This document shows positions 36,205 to 45,104 of a DNA stretch of 64,000 nt, one piece after another. How positions within the stretch are numbered: position 1 is the first letter of the stretch; the number at the start of each line of letters is the position of its first letter. Both the position numbers and the translations under genes were made by a program. The DNA comes from Provencibacterium sp. (GTDB taxonomy: Bacteria; Bacillota; Clostridia; Oscillospirales; Ruminococcaceae). The stretch lies in contig JAAWAN010000021.1 of the NCBI GenBank assembly GCA_022792175.1, positions 45,244-109,243 on the forward strand. The letters are read 5' to 3'. Under the pieces are notes generated by a model. That model saw only the letters and a list, made by a program, of their open reading frames with translations, did not search any database and was not told where the DNA came from.

Positions 36205-37077
36205 CTACCCCTCTATCTGCAGCCCATCATAGGCGAGGGTGAGCGGGCAGGGAAAGTTTCTTCCCCGCAGCCAGCTTTCCAGCTCTTCGCCGGTGGAGGT
36301 GTAGTGATTGATGTGCGTCAGATAGACATGGGTCTGTTCGGTAATCGTTCCCTGCCCGGCCAGAAGGCGGAAAAGGCGTTCACAGGAGAAAGCATCCAGG
36401 TGCCCCTGCGGGTGCTCCCCCCGTCCCGGCGTGAGGCCGAAGGTACATTCGCTGATAAAATAATCCACCTGCGCGCCGCGCAGCGCCTGCAGCGTTTCCT
36501 CAAGATACCAGCCGGTATCCAGCCCATAGTAGAGAGTCTTCCCGTCCGGCAGCTTTATCAGGTAGTTGGCGCTGTTTTCCTGCAGCTGGCCGCTGTGGTT
36601 GCCCCGCAGCGGCGTAACGGCCATGCCCGATATATTTTCTGTCTTCCCAAACTGCAGGCGGCAAAATTCGATGATGCCGGACTGCAGCAGTTTTCCGGTC
36701 TCTTCGGCGATAAACGAATCGGAGGAAAAGCAGCTTACCGCTTCGAAGGCTTTATCGGTCAGATAATAGCGAAGCGGCCATTCCCCGCGCTCATAGGCCA
36801 TCTGGCGTACCTCCATCACGCCGTAGGAGAAATGATCCAAGTGGGTGTGGGTAACCAGCACATGGCGCAGCCTGGTTAAATCTCCGAAACGGGCAGCCTG
36901 AGATACCGTATCCGGCCCCAGGTCGATGCAAAGCTCTTCAGATACGCGAAACATCGAGCGCCGCCGGATTTCCCGGCCGCCCATCTCCCGTGCATTCTGA
37001 CAGACCCGGCAGGAGCAGAACGGGTTGGGAATCGATTCCGCCGCCCCCGTGCCATAGAAGGTGAGTGCATGGTTCAT
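36205..37077 (-). CDS. MBL-fold metallo-hydrolase, PhnP-like
   Basis: 290 residues. Metal-dependent phosphodiesterase of the PhnP/RNase Z type. Metal site: LVTHTHLDHFSYG, a later His in RGNHSG, Asp in YGLDTGW and the final His in YLTHINHYTS. The N-terminus has the extra zinc cluster of PhnP (PFCSCRVCQNA). In phosphonate users PhnP opens ribosyl cyclic phosphates, but no phn genes are here, so the substrate is open. Twenty-five bp after the CrtO-like frame on the same strand. Confidence 0.85.
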   Translation of the reverse strand: MNHALTFYGTGAAESIPNPFCSCRVCQNAREMGGREIRRRSMFRVSEELCIDLGPDTVSQAARFGDLTRLRHVLVTHTHLDHFSYGVMEVRQMAYERGEWPLRYYLTDKAFEAVSCFSSDSFIAEETGKLLQSGIIEFCRLQFGKTENISGMAVTPLRGNHSGQLQENSANYLIKLPDGKTLYYGLDTGWYLEETLQALRGAQVDYFISECTFGLTPGRGEHPQGHLDAFSCERLFRLLAGQGTITEQTHVYLTHINHYTSTGEELESWLRGRNFPCPLTLAYDGLQIEG

Positions 37078-37101
37078 AAAAACGCCGCCTTTCTGAACAA
37101 A

Positions 37102-37539
37102 TTAAAATATCGCCGGAGGGCGCCGCCTCTGCAGGGCGGCATGCTTTTCCGGCGCTTTTTTCTGCGCCGCCCTTTTCAGCAGCCGGAGTATGCGCGGACG
37201 ATTATACCGCTGTGGAATAACAAGCAGCATATCCAGCCCGGCTGCGGCGGCAGAGGCAAAGAGAAAAACTGCAAAGGAGCCAAAACGCAGGCAGGAAAGC
37301 AGCGGCAGAAAGCTCAGCAGAGCGCACACCTCATGAATAACCTCGGCCCGGCAGGTTTCTCCGGCAATTTCCTCGAGCGTGTGTTCAGCGGGCGAAAACA
37401 GCCCGGGCCCATAAGAGGGCAGGCGGCCTTTCCATTTTTTCACCCGCAGGGCCCGGTAGAGCCGTTTTTCAAAGGGGCACGGACAAAACCAGCGCTGGTC
37501 AAAGCGGATAGGGTCCCGCATCAAAAGGCTGGCCGCCAT
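37102..37539 (-). CDS. CrtO-like (glycosyl-diaponeurosporenoate acyltransferase family) membrane protein, N-terminus doubtful
   Basis: 145 residues as drawn. The family hallmark PQRYNRPRILRLLKR near the end, VKKWKGRLPSYGP and GETCRAEVIHEV match small membrane proteins annotated after staphylococcal CrtO; most Clostridia members have unknown substrate. Codons upstream of ATG 37539 continue the family's first membrane helix (LAITLGVTAFHLISRLITG), but no ATG/GTG/TTG with a ribosome-binding site is found there. An in-frame ATG lies at 37665 and a TAG at 37606-37608 interrupts it. Either a non-standard start or an N-terminally damaged gene. Confidence 0.6.
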   Translation of the reverse strand: MAASLLMRDPIRFDQRWFCPCPFEKRLYRALRVKKWKGRLPSYGPGLFSPAEHTLEEIAGETCRAEVIHEVCALLSFLPLLSCLRFGSFAVFLFASAAAAGLDMLLVIPQRYNRPRILRLLKRAAQKKAPEKHAALQRRRPPAIF

Positions 37540-37773
37540 ACCGGTGATGAGCCGCGAAATGAGGTGAAAGGCGGTGACTCCCAGCGTAATGGCCAGCGTT
37601 AAAAGCTAGCTGGCCGGATAGCAGCGGTAGAAAGGGGCGGCACAAAAAACGGCAAGAGCTTTCATCCATTTGGACACGGCGGCGTTTTGTCCCTTCCGGC
37701 AGTTTTTGTTATTGTACCACAGGAAGGGAGCGGGGGCAAGCAGCTGTAAAAGGATTTTTATAAACAGGGCCTG

Positions 37774-38988
37774 TTAGTGAAAACCGCCGCCCCGCTGGGG
37801 CATATTGGCAATATAGCGGCTTTCTATGGCCGGCACATAGTAGGCGCCATAGGTTTTCAGGCCGTTTTCCCGCTCCTCCTCGGGCAGCTCGACATAAAAG
37901 CGGTAGTAAGGGAGAAACTCCTTCTCCTGCCCTCTGACCGGATAGAGGAGCTCGACCTTTTTGATATAGGCCGCCCCCGGCATTTCGCAGGGCACGGAGG
38001 TGAGATAGTGCCCCTCCAGCAGCAACTTCTCAGCCTGCTGCGCCGTAATTGCCGGATAGTCCCCCACCTTTTCGGAGAGGTCCGTCTGAAAAAGGCGCAC
38101 CAGAAAGAGCGCTCCCTCATCATCGCAGTAAAAGGCGATGCGCTTAAAGCTGTAGCCGAGCAGCCGGTCGAGCGCGCCGCCGGCCCCCTCGAAAAATTCC
38201 AGCTGATAGCCCTGCTGCAGATAAATGTTGTAGTCGCCGCCAGTGATATTCAGCTGCGGCTTTTGCATGCCGATGAGCGAAGCATACTGCCCGCTCAGGT
38301 ACTGTGCGACCTGCTCCAGCTCCTGCCGCGAGGAGAAATGATGAAAGGAATATTCCGCAGGCAGGCGAAGGGCGGGGGAAAAGGAAATTTCCGCCGTCAG
38401 GCTCCCATCCACCTCGATTTTTATCCCCTCGGCCTGCAAAATGAGCGCGCTCGGCTCGAAATATCCCTCGGGTACGCTGTCGCCTGCCATTTCCATCTTT
38501 TCGGTAATCTGCTGCCGGGTCTTTTCATCGGGAGCGTTGTCGGTGATGGAGAAGCGGCTTTCATCCAGCCCGAGCCGGCCGGCAATATCGGTTAAAAGAG
38601 CGCGCATTTTTTCAAAGTCCGGTTTTTTGACCGGTCCGTTTTCATCGCAGGCCTCCCGGTTGCGGTAGACGGGCAGAGAAGAAAGGCGGGCCGCCTCCTT
38701 CCAGGGATTCGCATTGATGAGCTCGGAAATATCGTAGGCCATATAGCCTTCAAAGCCCATGCCGGACACCTCCTCTGAAATGCTCAGCAGCGGCATGTCG
38801 GGGGAGGGCTGCGCCGGATGAAGCAGCCGAAAGCCCGCAGCGGCTGTCAGCAGCAGGCAGGCGGCGGCCGCTCCCCACCGCAGCCATCTTCCGGCCGGGC
38901 GGCCGGGATGCTCCCGCAGGCGGCCGGTCTCCTCGATGAGTGCATCGCTTAAAAAATTCAGGGCATCGCAGATATCTTCTTTTTTCAT
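37774..38988 (-). CDS. Membrane-anchored regulator-like protein paired with ECF sigma factor
   Basis: 404 residues. Short cytoplasmic N-terminal part (DICDALNFLSDALIEETGRL), one membrane helix (about 40-58), and a large extracellular domain without a motif I recognise. The position directly after an ECF-type sigma factor, with an ATGA overlap (38985-38988), is the arrangement of an anti-sigma or signal-sensing partner; that role is inferred. GGAGGG precedes the ATG. Confidence 0.72.
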   Translation of the reverse strand: MKKEDICDALNFLSDALIEETGRLREHPGRPAGRWLRWGAAAACLLLTAAAGFRLLHPAQPSPDMPLLSISEEVSGMGFEGYMAYDISELINANPWKEAARLSSLPVYRNREACDENGPVKKPDFEKMRALLTDIAGRLGLDESRFSITDNAPDEKTRQQITEKMEMAGDSVPEGYFEPSALILQAEGIKIEVDGSLTAEISFSPALRLPAEYSFHHFSSRQELEQVAQYLSGQYASLIGMQKPQLNITGGDYNIYLQQGYQLEFFEGAGGALDRLLGYSFKRIAFYCDDEGALFLVRLFQTDLSEKVGDYPAITAQQAEKLLLEGHYLTSVPCEMPGAAYIKKVELLYPVRGQEKEFLPYYRFYVELPEEERENGLKTYGAYYVPAIESRYIANMPQRGGGFH

Positions 38989-39545
38989 AAGCTGAATCCC
39001 TCCTGCTCCAAATGGGCTTTCAGTCCCTGTCGGGTACGGTATAAAAGGCTTTTGGCCTTTGCTTCGCTCATATGACAGTAGGCGGCCGCCTCCCGAAGGC
39101 TGTCCATATAGTAATACCGGCCGATAAAGAGGCAGCGGGCCTCCTCGGGCAGTGCGGCGAGATAGCTGCTGATAGCGCCGGAAAGCAGCTGCAGGTCTGC
39201 CTGCTCCTCCGGGGTGTCCCCGCCGGGAATGCATTCCTCCAGCTCGCACAGGGAGAGGGCGTATTCTGTTTCCCTGCGCCTTTTCCGGTTTCTTTTCCGG
39301 AAAACATCAATCGCATTCTGGCGGGTAATCCTTCCCAGATAGGCCGCGAGAGCGGCAGGTCGGTGGGGCGGCATCGATTCCCATGCCTTCAGATAGGTAT
39401 CGTTGACGCTCTCCCGGCTATCCTCCCGGCTGGCAAGAATGTTGTTGGCAATTTTCAGCAGATAGCGTCCGTATTTCTGTTCGGTTTCGGAAATGGCGGT
39501 TTCGCTGCGCTGCCAGTACAGCGCAATGATTTCTTCATCCTGCAT
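38985..39545 (-). CDS. RNA polymerase ECF-type sigma factor
   Basis: 186 residues. Sigma region 2 is seen in KYGRYLLKIANNILASREDS, VNDTYLKAWESMPP and ITRQNAIDVFRKR; region 4 in LPEEARCLFIGRYYYMDSLR and YCHMSEAKAKSLLYRTRQGL. Likely directs a small stress or envelope regulon and its own operon. ATG 39545 is preceded by GGAGG; a longer frame upstream has no site. Overlaps its partner gene by 4 nt. Confidence 0.9.
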   Translation of the reverse strand: MQDEEIIALYWQRSETAISETEQKYGRYLLKIANNILASREDSRESVNDTYLKAWESMPPHRPAALAAYLGRITRQNAIDVFRKRNRKRRRETEYALSLCELEECIPGGDTPEEQADLQLLSGAISSYLAALPEEARCLFIGRYYYMDSLREAAAYCHMSEAKAKSLLYRTRQGLKAHLEQEGFSL

Positions 39546-39807
39546 CAGGTGTCCTCCTCTCTTCCTTTTAATTTTCCGACAAAAAAGCCGTTTGGTTGCA
39601 GAAAATTTAAAAAAATTTTTCGGGCAGCCGAGTTTTTTCAAAGAGTATCGTTTTTGATGCTTTGCTGTGTTTCACGCCCTTTATATATCCGGGACCTGGA
39701 CACCCGACCGGGGGGCACGAAACACAGCAATCTCACCCCCCATGAGACCTGTCAAAAGCCATATCTAAAAACCATAGTACAGCAAATTTTTTAGCCCCTC
39801 GCCGGTT
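39546..39807. other. Spacer with a two-tier inverted repeat (39662-39730)
   Basis: TTGCTGTGTTTCACGCCC (39662-39679) faces its near-perfect inverted copy at 39713-39730; the 33-nt loop contains a second CGGG/CCCG stem. It lies after the GH2 gene and before the sigma factor, both on the minus strand. No T-run adjoins it on that strand. Could be a leader structure or operator; function unknown. Confidence 0.55.
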
Positions 39808-41592
39808 CTATCCGGCAAAAGTCGGAAAGGTCAGCGAGTTGAGCATACCGACGAGTGCCGTCCCCTGCCCGGGGAAATCCTGCAGACCGAGAAGCGAAAT
39901 GCCCGAGAGCTGTTTGGTGCGCATGGCCGCCTCCACCTCCTCCCGGTAGCCAATGCGGGAGAGCTCGCCGGTTGCCTCCACATATTTTTCCCAGAGCGGC
40001 AGCAGCCCCTTCTTTTTTACCTGCTCCCGGATATGGCGCAGGTTGGCCGGGTCGGAGATACCCTTAAACTCCTGCAGTTCTTTAAAGTCGGGCAGCACCT
40101 CGAACTGCCCTACCTCGAAGCTGAAAACCGGCTTTGCATAGCTCTCCCGCAGGCTTTCCATCGCCTCGTTGTAATTGGCCGCTGCGCTGGGATAGGCTTC
40201 ATTGATATGCCCGCGCATGTTGGAATCGGTTCCCCTCAGGTACTGCTCATGCCAGCGGTTTGAGGTGTAGAAATCGCTCTGTTCATCGCAGCCGAGCTGC
40301 CCATAGTGGGTGTTCGAGCCGTTGGCATAAAGGCGGGTGGTATCCAGCGAGTGAGCTGTTTTCAGCAGCGCATCCATTCGCCGGTGTCCCTTCCCTGAGG
40401 CAATCAGCTCATTGCCGAAGGTGAGCATGACAAACGAGGGATGGTTGGCAAGCTGGCGTAAAATGCCGGTGAGCTCTGTCCGGTAATAGGAAAAGCTCTC
40501 GTCCGACTCGAAAGCGTCGGTAGGATTCCAGTGGGATAATTCCGGCTGCATCAGTATCCCCAGCTGGTCGGCCGCGCTAAAAGCAGCTTCCGGTGGGCAG
40601 TGGGAGTGAAAGCGCATGCAGTTGACTCCGTAGGAGCGGTAGGTCTCTAAAATTTCCGTCCATTCCTCCACCGACATGGGCGGATGACCGGTTTCCGGGA
40701 ACTCGGCGCAGTTGGCCTCCCCGCGCAGGAAGAAGGCCCGGCCGTTAAGGGCGAGGCGTCCTTCCCTGTTTGCGCCAAAGTCCCGGATACCAAAGAGGAC
40801 GGTTTTCTCCTCTGTGCCCTCCAGCAGGGCACAGAGGCTGTATAGCCTTCCTTCGTACTCATCCCAGCGCGCGGCATCTTCCCGAAGCGGCAGATTTTTC
40901 AGAACGATTTCTGTCCTGCCCTCTGAAACGCTCACCGGCAGGCATGCCGCATCTTTCAGCGACTCAGAGCAAACCGAGAGTTCTCCGCTCCAGGGGTAGG
41001 CCGCGCAGATATCTGCCTTCACAGTCAGCTGCCCGCCCGCCGGATAGACGCGAACCGATTCTAAAAATACTGCTTTTTCGGTGCGCAGCCGGAAATAGCC
41101 CAGAACACCGTTCCAGTTGGTCTGGGTTTCATCGGTCGCCGCCGAAGAATAGACGATGGCATCCCGCGGCAGGCCGGGATAGCTGTTATCGGAGAGGAGG
41201 GTGATTTCGTGTTCTCCCCTCCAGCGGCCGGTCAGTTCGAAAACATGCGGGGTGCTGATGGTGGGGGGCAAAAAATCCGGGATTTCCTCCCCATCAAGCA
41301 GAAGGCGCAGGCACCTTGCCCGCTCGGCCTCCAGAAACAGCCGCTCCCCCGCCGGCAGCCGGAAACGGATGCGGCGGGAAAAGCGCGCTTCCCCCTCATA
41401 GGTGTATCTGCGGGTCAGCCGGGTGAGGATGGGACCGCCTTTTTTTATCTGAACGCCGTCAGGCGACCACTGATTCTGGCCGGCGTCCCGTCCGCCTATC
41501 CGGTTTTCGTCCAGCGTTCCCGGCAGATGGATAGGAACGCAGGCCCCGTTTTCAATGGATGCCTGCCACTCTCCTGCCAGCGAATAGAGCAT
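39808..41592 (-). CDS. GH2-family glycoside hydrolase, apparently short at the C-terminus
   Basis: 594 residues. Retaining beta-glycosidase of the beta-galactosidase/beta-glucuronidase clan. Order: sugar-binding jelly-roll (LAGEWQASIENGACVPIHLP), Ig-like domain, TIM barrel with acid/base Glu in LTFGNELIASG and nucleophile Glu probably in VFSFEVGQFEVLP. No signal peptide. The sequence ends soon after LLGLQDFPGQGTALVGMLNS, where many relatives go on for a few hundred residues, so it may be truncated. GGAGG precedes the ATG. Thirty bp after the DUF5107 gene, same strand, presumably one operon. Confidence 0.87.
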   Translation of the reverse strand: MLYSLAGEWQASIENGACVPIHLPGTLDENRIGGRDAGQNQWSPDGVQIKKGGPILTRLTRRYTYEGEARFSRRIRFRLPAGERLFLEAERARCLRLLLDGEEIPDFLPPTISTPHVFELTGRWRGEHEITLLSDNSYPGLPRDAIVYSSAATDETQTNWNGVLGYFRLRTEKAVFLESVRVYPAGGQLTVKADICAAYPWSGELSVCSESLKDAACLPVSVSEGRTEIVLKNLPLREDAARWDEYEGRLYSLCALLEGTEEKTVLFGIRDFGANREGRLALNGRAFFLRGEANCAEFPETGHPPMSVEEWTEILETYRSYGVNCMRFHSHCPPEAAFSAADQLGILMQPELSHWNPTDAFESDESFSYYRTELTGILRQLANHPSFVMLTFGNELIASGKGHRRMDALLKTAHSLDTTRLYANGSNTHYGQLGCDEQSDFYTSNRWHEQYLRGTDSNMRGHINEAYPSAAANYNEAMESLRESYAKPVFSFEVGQFEVLPDFKELQEFKGISDPANLRHIREQVKKKGLLPLWEKYVEATGELSRIGYREEVEAAMRTKQLSGISLLGLQDFPGQGTALVGMLNSLTFPTFAG

Positions 41593-41622
41593 GAGTTATA
41601 CCTCCTTTTTTATCCGGCGGGG

Positions 41623-44600
41623 TTAAACCAGCCGCCCAATCAGCTTTCCATAGATGCTGCACATCATGTGTGAAGGATCCAGCTCCTGCGCCTGCTTTAA
41701 AAAGCCTGCGGCCTTTTCGAAATTTCCGAGCCCGAAATTTCCGAGCGCTATCAGATAACAGCAGTGCGCGCGATTTCTTTTGGTGTAATCCTCCTCAAAA
41801 ATCAGAAAATCCGGGAGGGAAACGGCGAAATATTCCGGTTTGCACAGATCCTCCAGATGCTGCTCGCCATAATCGGTCAGCCGGTGAAAGCGAGCTCTGG
41901 CCTGCTTTTCCTGCCCGAGCTCCCGATAGGCAAGTCCCTGATAGAGAATCATATCGGCGGGCTGATCGTTATAATACCAGGCGCCGGCGGGCTCATCGGT
42001 GCCGGTAAGCGCCCGCTCAAAGCAGGCCCGCGCCTGTTCGGCCCTGCCCTGCGCCTGCAGTGCACGCCCCAGATAATAGTAGAGGTGGTTATCCTTCGTT
42101 CCCTCCAGCTTCCCTTCTCCAAGGTTTTCAGGATAAACGAGGGCCCGGCGCAGCAGTTCCTCCGTTTTTAAAAACCGTTTTTCCTCCAGTGCTTCCTTTG
42201 CCATTTCCAGCAGTGCCAGGGTATACTGAGCGGTTACCTTCCCTTCGCCGCCCTCCCAGGGATGAAAGCGGCGGCCCATGATGCAGCCGAGGGCCTTTTC
42301 GTGCTGGCCGGTGAGGTTTAAAAGGGTGATGTATTCGATATACAGATCATCCCGGCTTTCGGCCAGCTCCCGGTGCTTTTCATAGCGGGCGAGGCGCTCA
42401 TGAAAGCTCATCCCCAGCCTTTTGTGCAGCTCCATCAGCTCGAGAAAAACGCGCGCATCCGTCTCATCCAGCGAAAAGGCCTTTTCCATTGCCGTGCGGG
42501 CCTTTTCAGCATCCCGTGCCTTGTTATAATAGCAGAGCGACAGGTTGCGCCAAACAGTGGGGAAACTCCCATCCGCCTGGGCGGATGCTTCCCAAAGGGA
42601 GAGCGCCTGCCTCCACTGCAGCTTGTCATAGAGAAGGCAACCAAGATAATAGCCCGCCTTCGCCCTGCAGCCGTTTTCCAGTGCAAAACGCAAAACAGCG
42701 ATATCCTCCAGCTTGTTGGGGAAGCAGCAGCCCGGGGCGGCCGCTTCTGCCTGCTGCAGGAGCGCTCCGACCTCCTGCTCCTGCCCTGACAGGTGCAGGT
42801 AATAGGCCCGGTAATAAAAGAACAGGGGAGACGGGGCGGGGCAGCTTTCCAGCAGGGAGAGCGCCTCGGCATAGGCGCCGAACTCCGCATAATCCCGGGC
42901 AGCCATCAGATAATTTTCCGAAAAGCCGCGCAGCTTAGCGAAGAGCGCCTGCTCCCGTGCAGCTGCTTTCCCCTCATCCAGCTTTGCCTGCTCGCCTGCA
43001 GACACAAAGTCAAACGGATCGAGCGACAGGCTCTCCTGAGTCCAGCGCTCTGCCTCCTGTGTTCTTTTCAGCCTGCGAAGCAGCCAGGCCTTTAAAGCCC
43101 GCGCTTTTATATGGTGCGCATTCTTAACAAGCGCCCGTTCTGTATGGGCGAGAGCCCGGGCAAAACTGCCCCGGCGCGCATCAATAACCGCCAGATAGTA
43201 GAAGGCCATTTCCTGCTGCCCCCCGCTCCAGGCGGCTTTATAGAAGGCATCGTAGGCCTGCAGCTCCTTTCCCTGCAAAAACAGGGAGAGCCCCAGAAGA
43301 TAGTAGGCTTCGCTGTCATAGGGGTTGGGGTTTCTCCCGGTCAGGCGTTCGATAGCTTTTCTGAAATACCCTTCCGATTCGGAAAAGCAGCCCCGGCGCA
43401 GCAGCAGCAGCCCATAGGCGCAGTTCAGGCGGATATCGCCGGGATCGCGCTTCAGCCCCAGAAGATAGTAGGGGTCGGGCAGATAGGTAGCGTGCCGGTA
43501 CTGCTCAATGTGCTGCCCGGTGAGATAGAGCTCTTCGTTTGTTTTTATCTCTTCCGGCTCCTCGGCGGCCCTGGCCGGCTCGGGCAGAGGGGGAATTCCG
43601 GGCGCCTCGGGCCGATAGCAGACAAGGCATTCCTCCTGCGCGAGGACCGAAAGCAGGAGGTTTTCCTCCATTTCGTCCCCGGTAGGGACAAACGTTTCAT
43701 AGATATCCTCCGGAGAGAGCCTTACCGTTTTGTCCAGCAGGGTTTTGCCCGCCGCTTCAAGCAGAATGCGGGCGGCAGGATAGAGGCCAGTCGCATAAAC
43801 AATGATATGCGCCTGCCCGTTTTCGCAGGAGAGATGAACGGCGGCCTCCCTAGTGGCGTTTTTCACCTGCCCCACCGCCTTATAGGGCAGAAAATACTGC
43901 TCGAAGGTCTTCTCCTCAAACGGCTGCAGCCAGGAAAAGTCCGGCTGGTTATCGGTGTAAACGCCGGTCATCAGCTCGACATAGGGCCCATCCTCATCGG
44001 TGAGATTTTGTTCCCATGCCCGCCCAAAGTCTCCGTTTCCCCAGGTCCACTGTTTTTTGCCGGGGGAGATGTGGTGGTCGGCCACATGCAGAATGCCCGC
44101 TCCCCGCTCTTCATCATAGCCGCCGACAAAGTCATACGTTGACTTCTCCGCCATATAGGAGGTGGGGACGGGGATGTTTTTGTAGCGGGAGATATCCACC
44201 CCTTCGCTGTAGTCCATCTTGTAATAAACACCGGTGGCAATGGGAAATCGGGAGACATCCCTTTTCCCGTGGTCCATGACGGCGTGCACATCCGGCGGGA
44301 AGATACTGCGGGTATGTTCGTTTGCCGGGACGGCAGGATTGGCCCACCACAGAAAGGTCTGCGGGAGGGCCGTGCGGTTATAGAGCCGGCCGCATATCTC
44401 GATATAGGCTTTGCCGGGATAGAGGGTGATTTTCGCCGTTCCCCTGGTGCCGTACATCTGGTCAACGTCGTGCAGCAAAACGGAAGCGCTGCCGTCCGGA
44501 TGCTTCTGCAGCGTCCAATCCACCGGGAGAAAGGTAGTGGGCCGGTGGTGCTGCGGCCAGTTGAATTCAATACCGCCGGAAATCCAGGGGCCGGTCAGCC

Positions 44601-44913
44601 CCACCAGCGCGGGCTTGATAACCCGGTTATAGTAGACGAAATCATAGCCGTTTGTTTTATCATAGGCGCGCTGAATCCGGCCGCCCAGCTCGGGCAGTAT
44701 CATAACCTTGAGATATTCGTTTTCCAGCCAGACCGCCTGATATTCCTTATCCGCTTTTTCATCGCTGAGCGTTTCAATCACCGGATAGGGGTAGACCTTC
44801 CCGCTGCTGCCCTGATAGACGCGTTTTTCCAGAAAAACCGGGTTCTTTTCCGGCTTTCCGATGCCATAGGTGGGAATTACCAGCTTCTCTGCCCAAATTT
44901 TTACCTGCTGCAA
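41623..44913 (-). CDS. DUF5107-TPR protein
   Basis: 1096 residues. N-terminal DUF5107 domain (about 1-430; PTYGIGKPEKNPVFLEKRVY, LPELGGRIQRAYDKTNGYDF, GGIEFNWPQHHRPTTF) with an aldose-epimerase-like fold, then about 600 residues of tetratricopeptide repeats. In gut bacteria this family is found in glycan loci beside GH2/GH35 genes; biochemical role unproven, carbohydrate processing likely. I use TTG 44913 because GGAGG lies 9 nt upstream and the family motif starts a few residues later; a frame open to 44994 has no site. Divergent from the AraC regulator. Confidence 0.88.
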   Translation of the reverse strand: MQQVKIWAEKLVIPTYGIGKPEKNPVFLEKRVYQGSSGKVYPYPVIETLSDEKADKEYQAVWLENEYLKVMILPELGGRIQRAYDKTNGYDFVYYNRVIKPALVGLTGPWISGGIEFNWPQHHRPTTFLPVDWTLQKHPDGSASVLLHDVDQMYGTRGTAKITLYPGKAYIEICGRLYNRTALPQTFLWWANPAVPANEHTRSIFPPDVHAVMDHGKRDVSRFPIATGVYYKMDYSEGVDISRYKNIPVPTSYMAEKSTYDFVGGYDEERGAGILHVADHHISPGKKQWTWGNGDFGRAWEQNLTDEDGPYVELMTGVYTDNQPDFSWLQPFEEKTFEQYFLPYKAVGQVKNATREAAVHLSCENGQAHIIVYATGLYPAARILLEAAGKTLLDKTVRLSPEDIYETFVPTGDEMEENLLLSVLAQEECLVCYRPEAPGIPPLPEPARAAEEPEEIKTNEELYLTGQHIEQYRHATYLPDPYYLLGLKRDPGDIRLNCAYGLLLLRRGCFSESEGYFRKAIERLTGRNPNPYDSEAYYLLGLSLFLQGKELQAYDAFYKAAWSGGQQEMAFYYLAVIDARRGSFARALAHTERALVKNAHHIKARALKAWLLRRLKRTQEAERWTQESLSLDPFDFVSAGEQAKLDEGKAAAREQALFAKLRGFSENYLMAARDYAEFGAYAEALSLLESCPAPSPLFFYYRAYYLHLSGQEQEVGALLQQAEAAAPGCCFPNKLEDIAVLRFALENGCRAKAGYYLGCLLYDKLQWRQALSLWEASAQADGSFPTVWRNLSLCYYNKARDAEKARTAMEKAFSLDETDARVFLELMELHKRLGMSFHERLARYEKHRELAESRDDLYIEYITLLNLTGQHEKALGCIMGRRFHPWEGGEGKVTAQYTLALLEMAKEALEEKRFLKTEELLRRALVYPENLGEGKLEGTKDNHLYYYLGRALQAQGRAEQARACFERALTGTDEPAGAWYYNDQPADMILYQGLAYRELGQEKQARARFHRLTDYGEQHLEDLCKPEYFAVSLPDFLIFEEDYTKRNRAHCCYLIALGNFGLGNFEKAAGFLKQAQELDPSHMMCSIYGKLIGRLV

Positions 44914-45030
44914 TCCTTGCCGCCTCCATACCGCCTTTTTATTTTTCTGCTTTCCGTTTAACCTTAATATACCGCCTTTTTTCTCAGAAAGCATTATGTA
45001 TCCCTGCGCAGTTATTGATATTTTTTGCGG

Positions 45031-45059
45031 TTGCAGGATGCGGACTTTTCGGCTATGAT
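45031..45059 (+). promoter_or_regulatory. Promoter of the AraC regulator
   Basis: TTGCAG, 17-nt spacer, TATGAT, about 45 bp upstream of the ATG, in the spacer divergent from the DUF5107 gene. Confidence 0.7.
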
Positions 45060-45104
45060 AGAGAAAAAAACATCTAACAGCAGGCGGGAGAGGGAGGGGT
45101 TGCC

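Noticed and set aside
44914..44994. N-terminal extension of the DUF5107-TPR protein
   Set aside because: Basic, low-complexity stretch before the family start; TTG 44913 has the ribosome-binding site.
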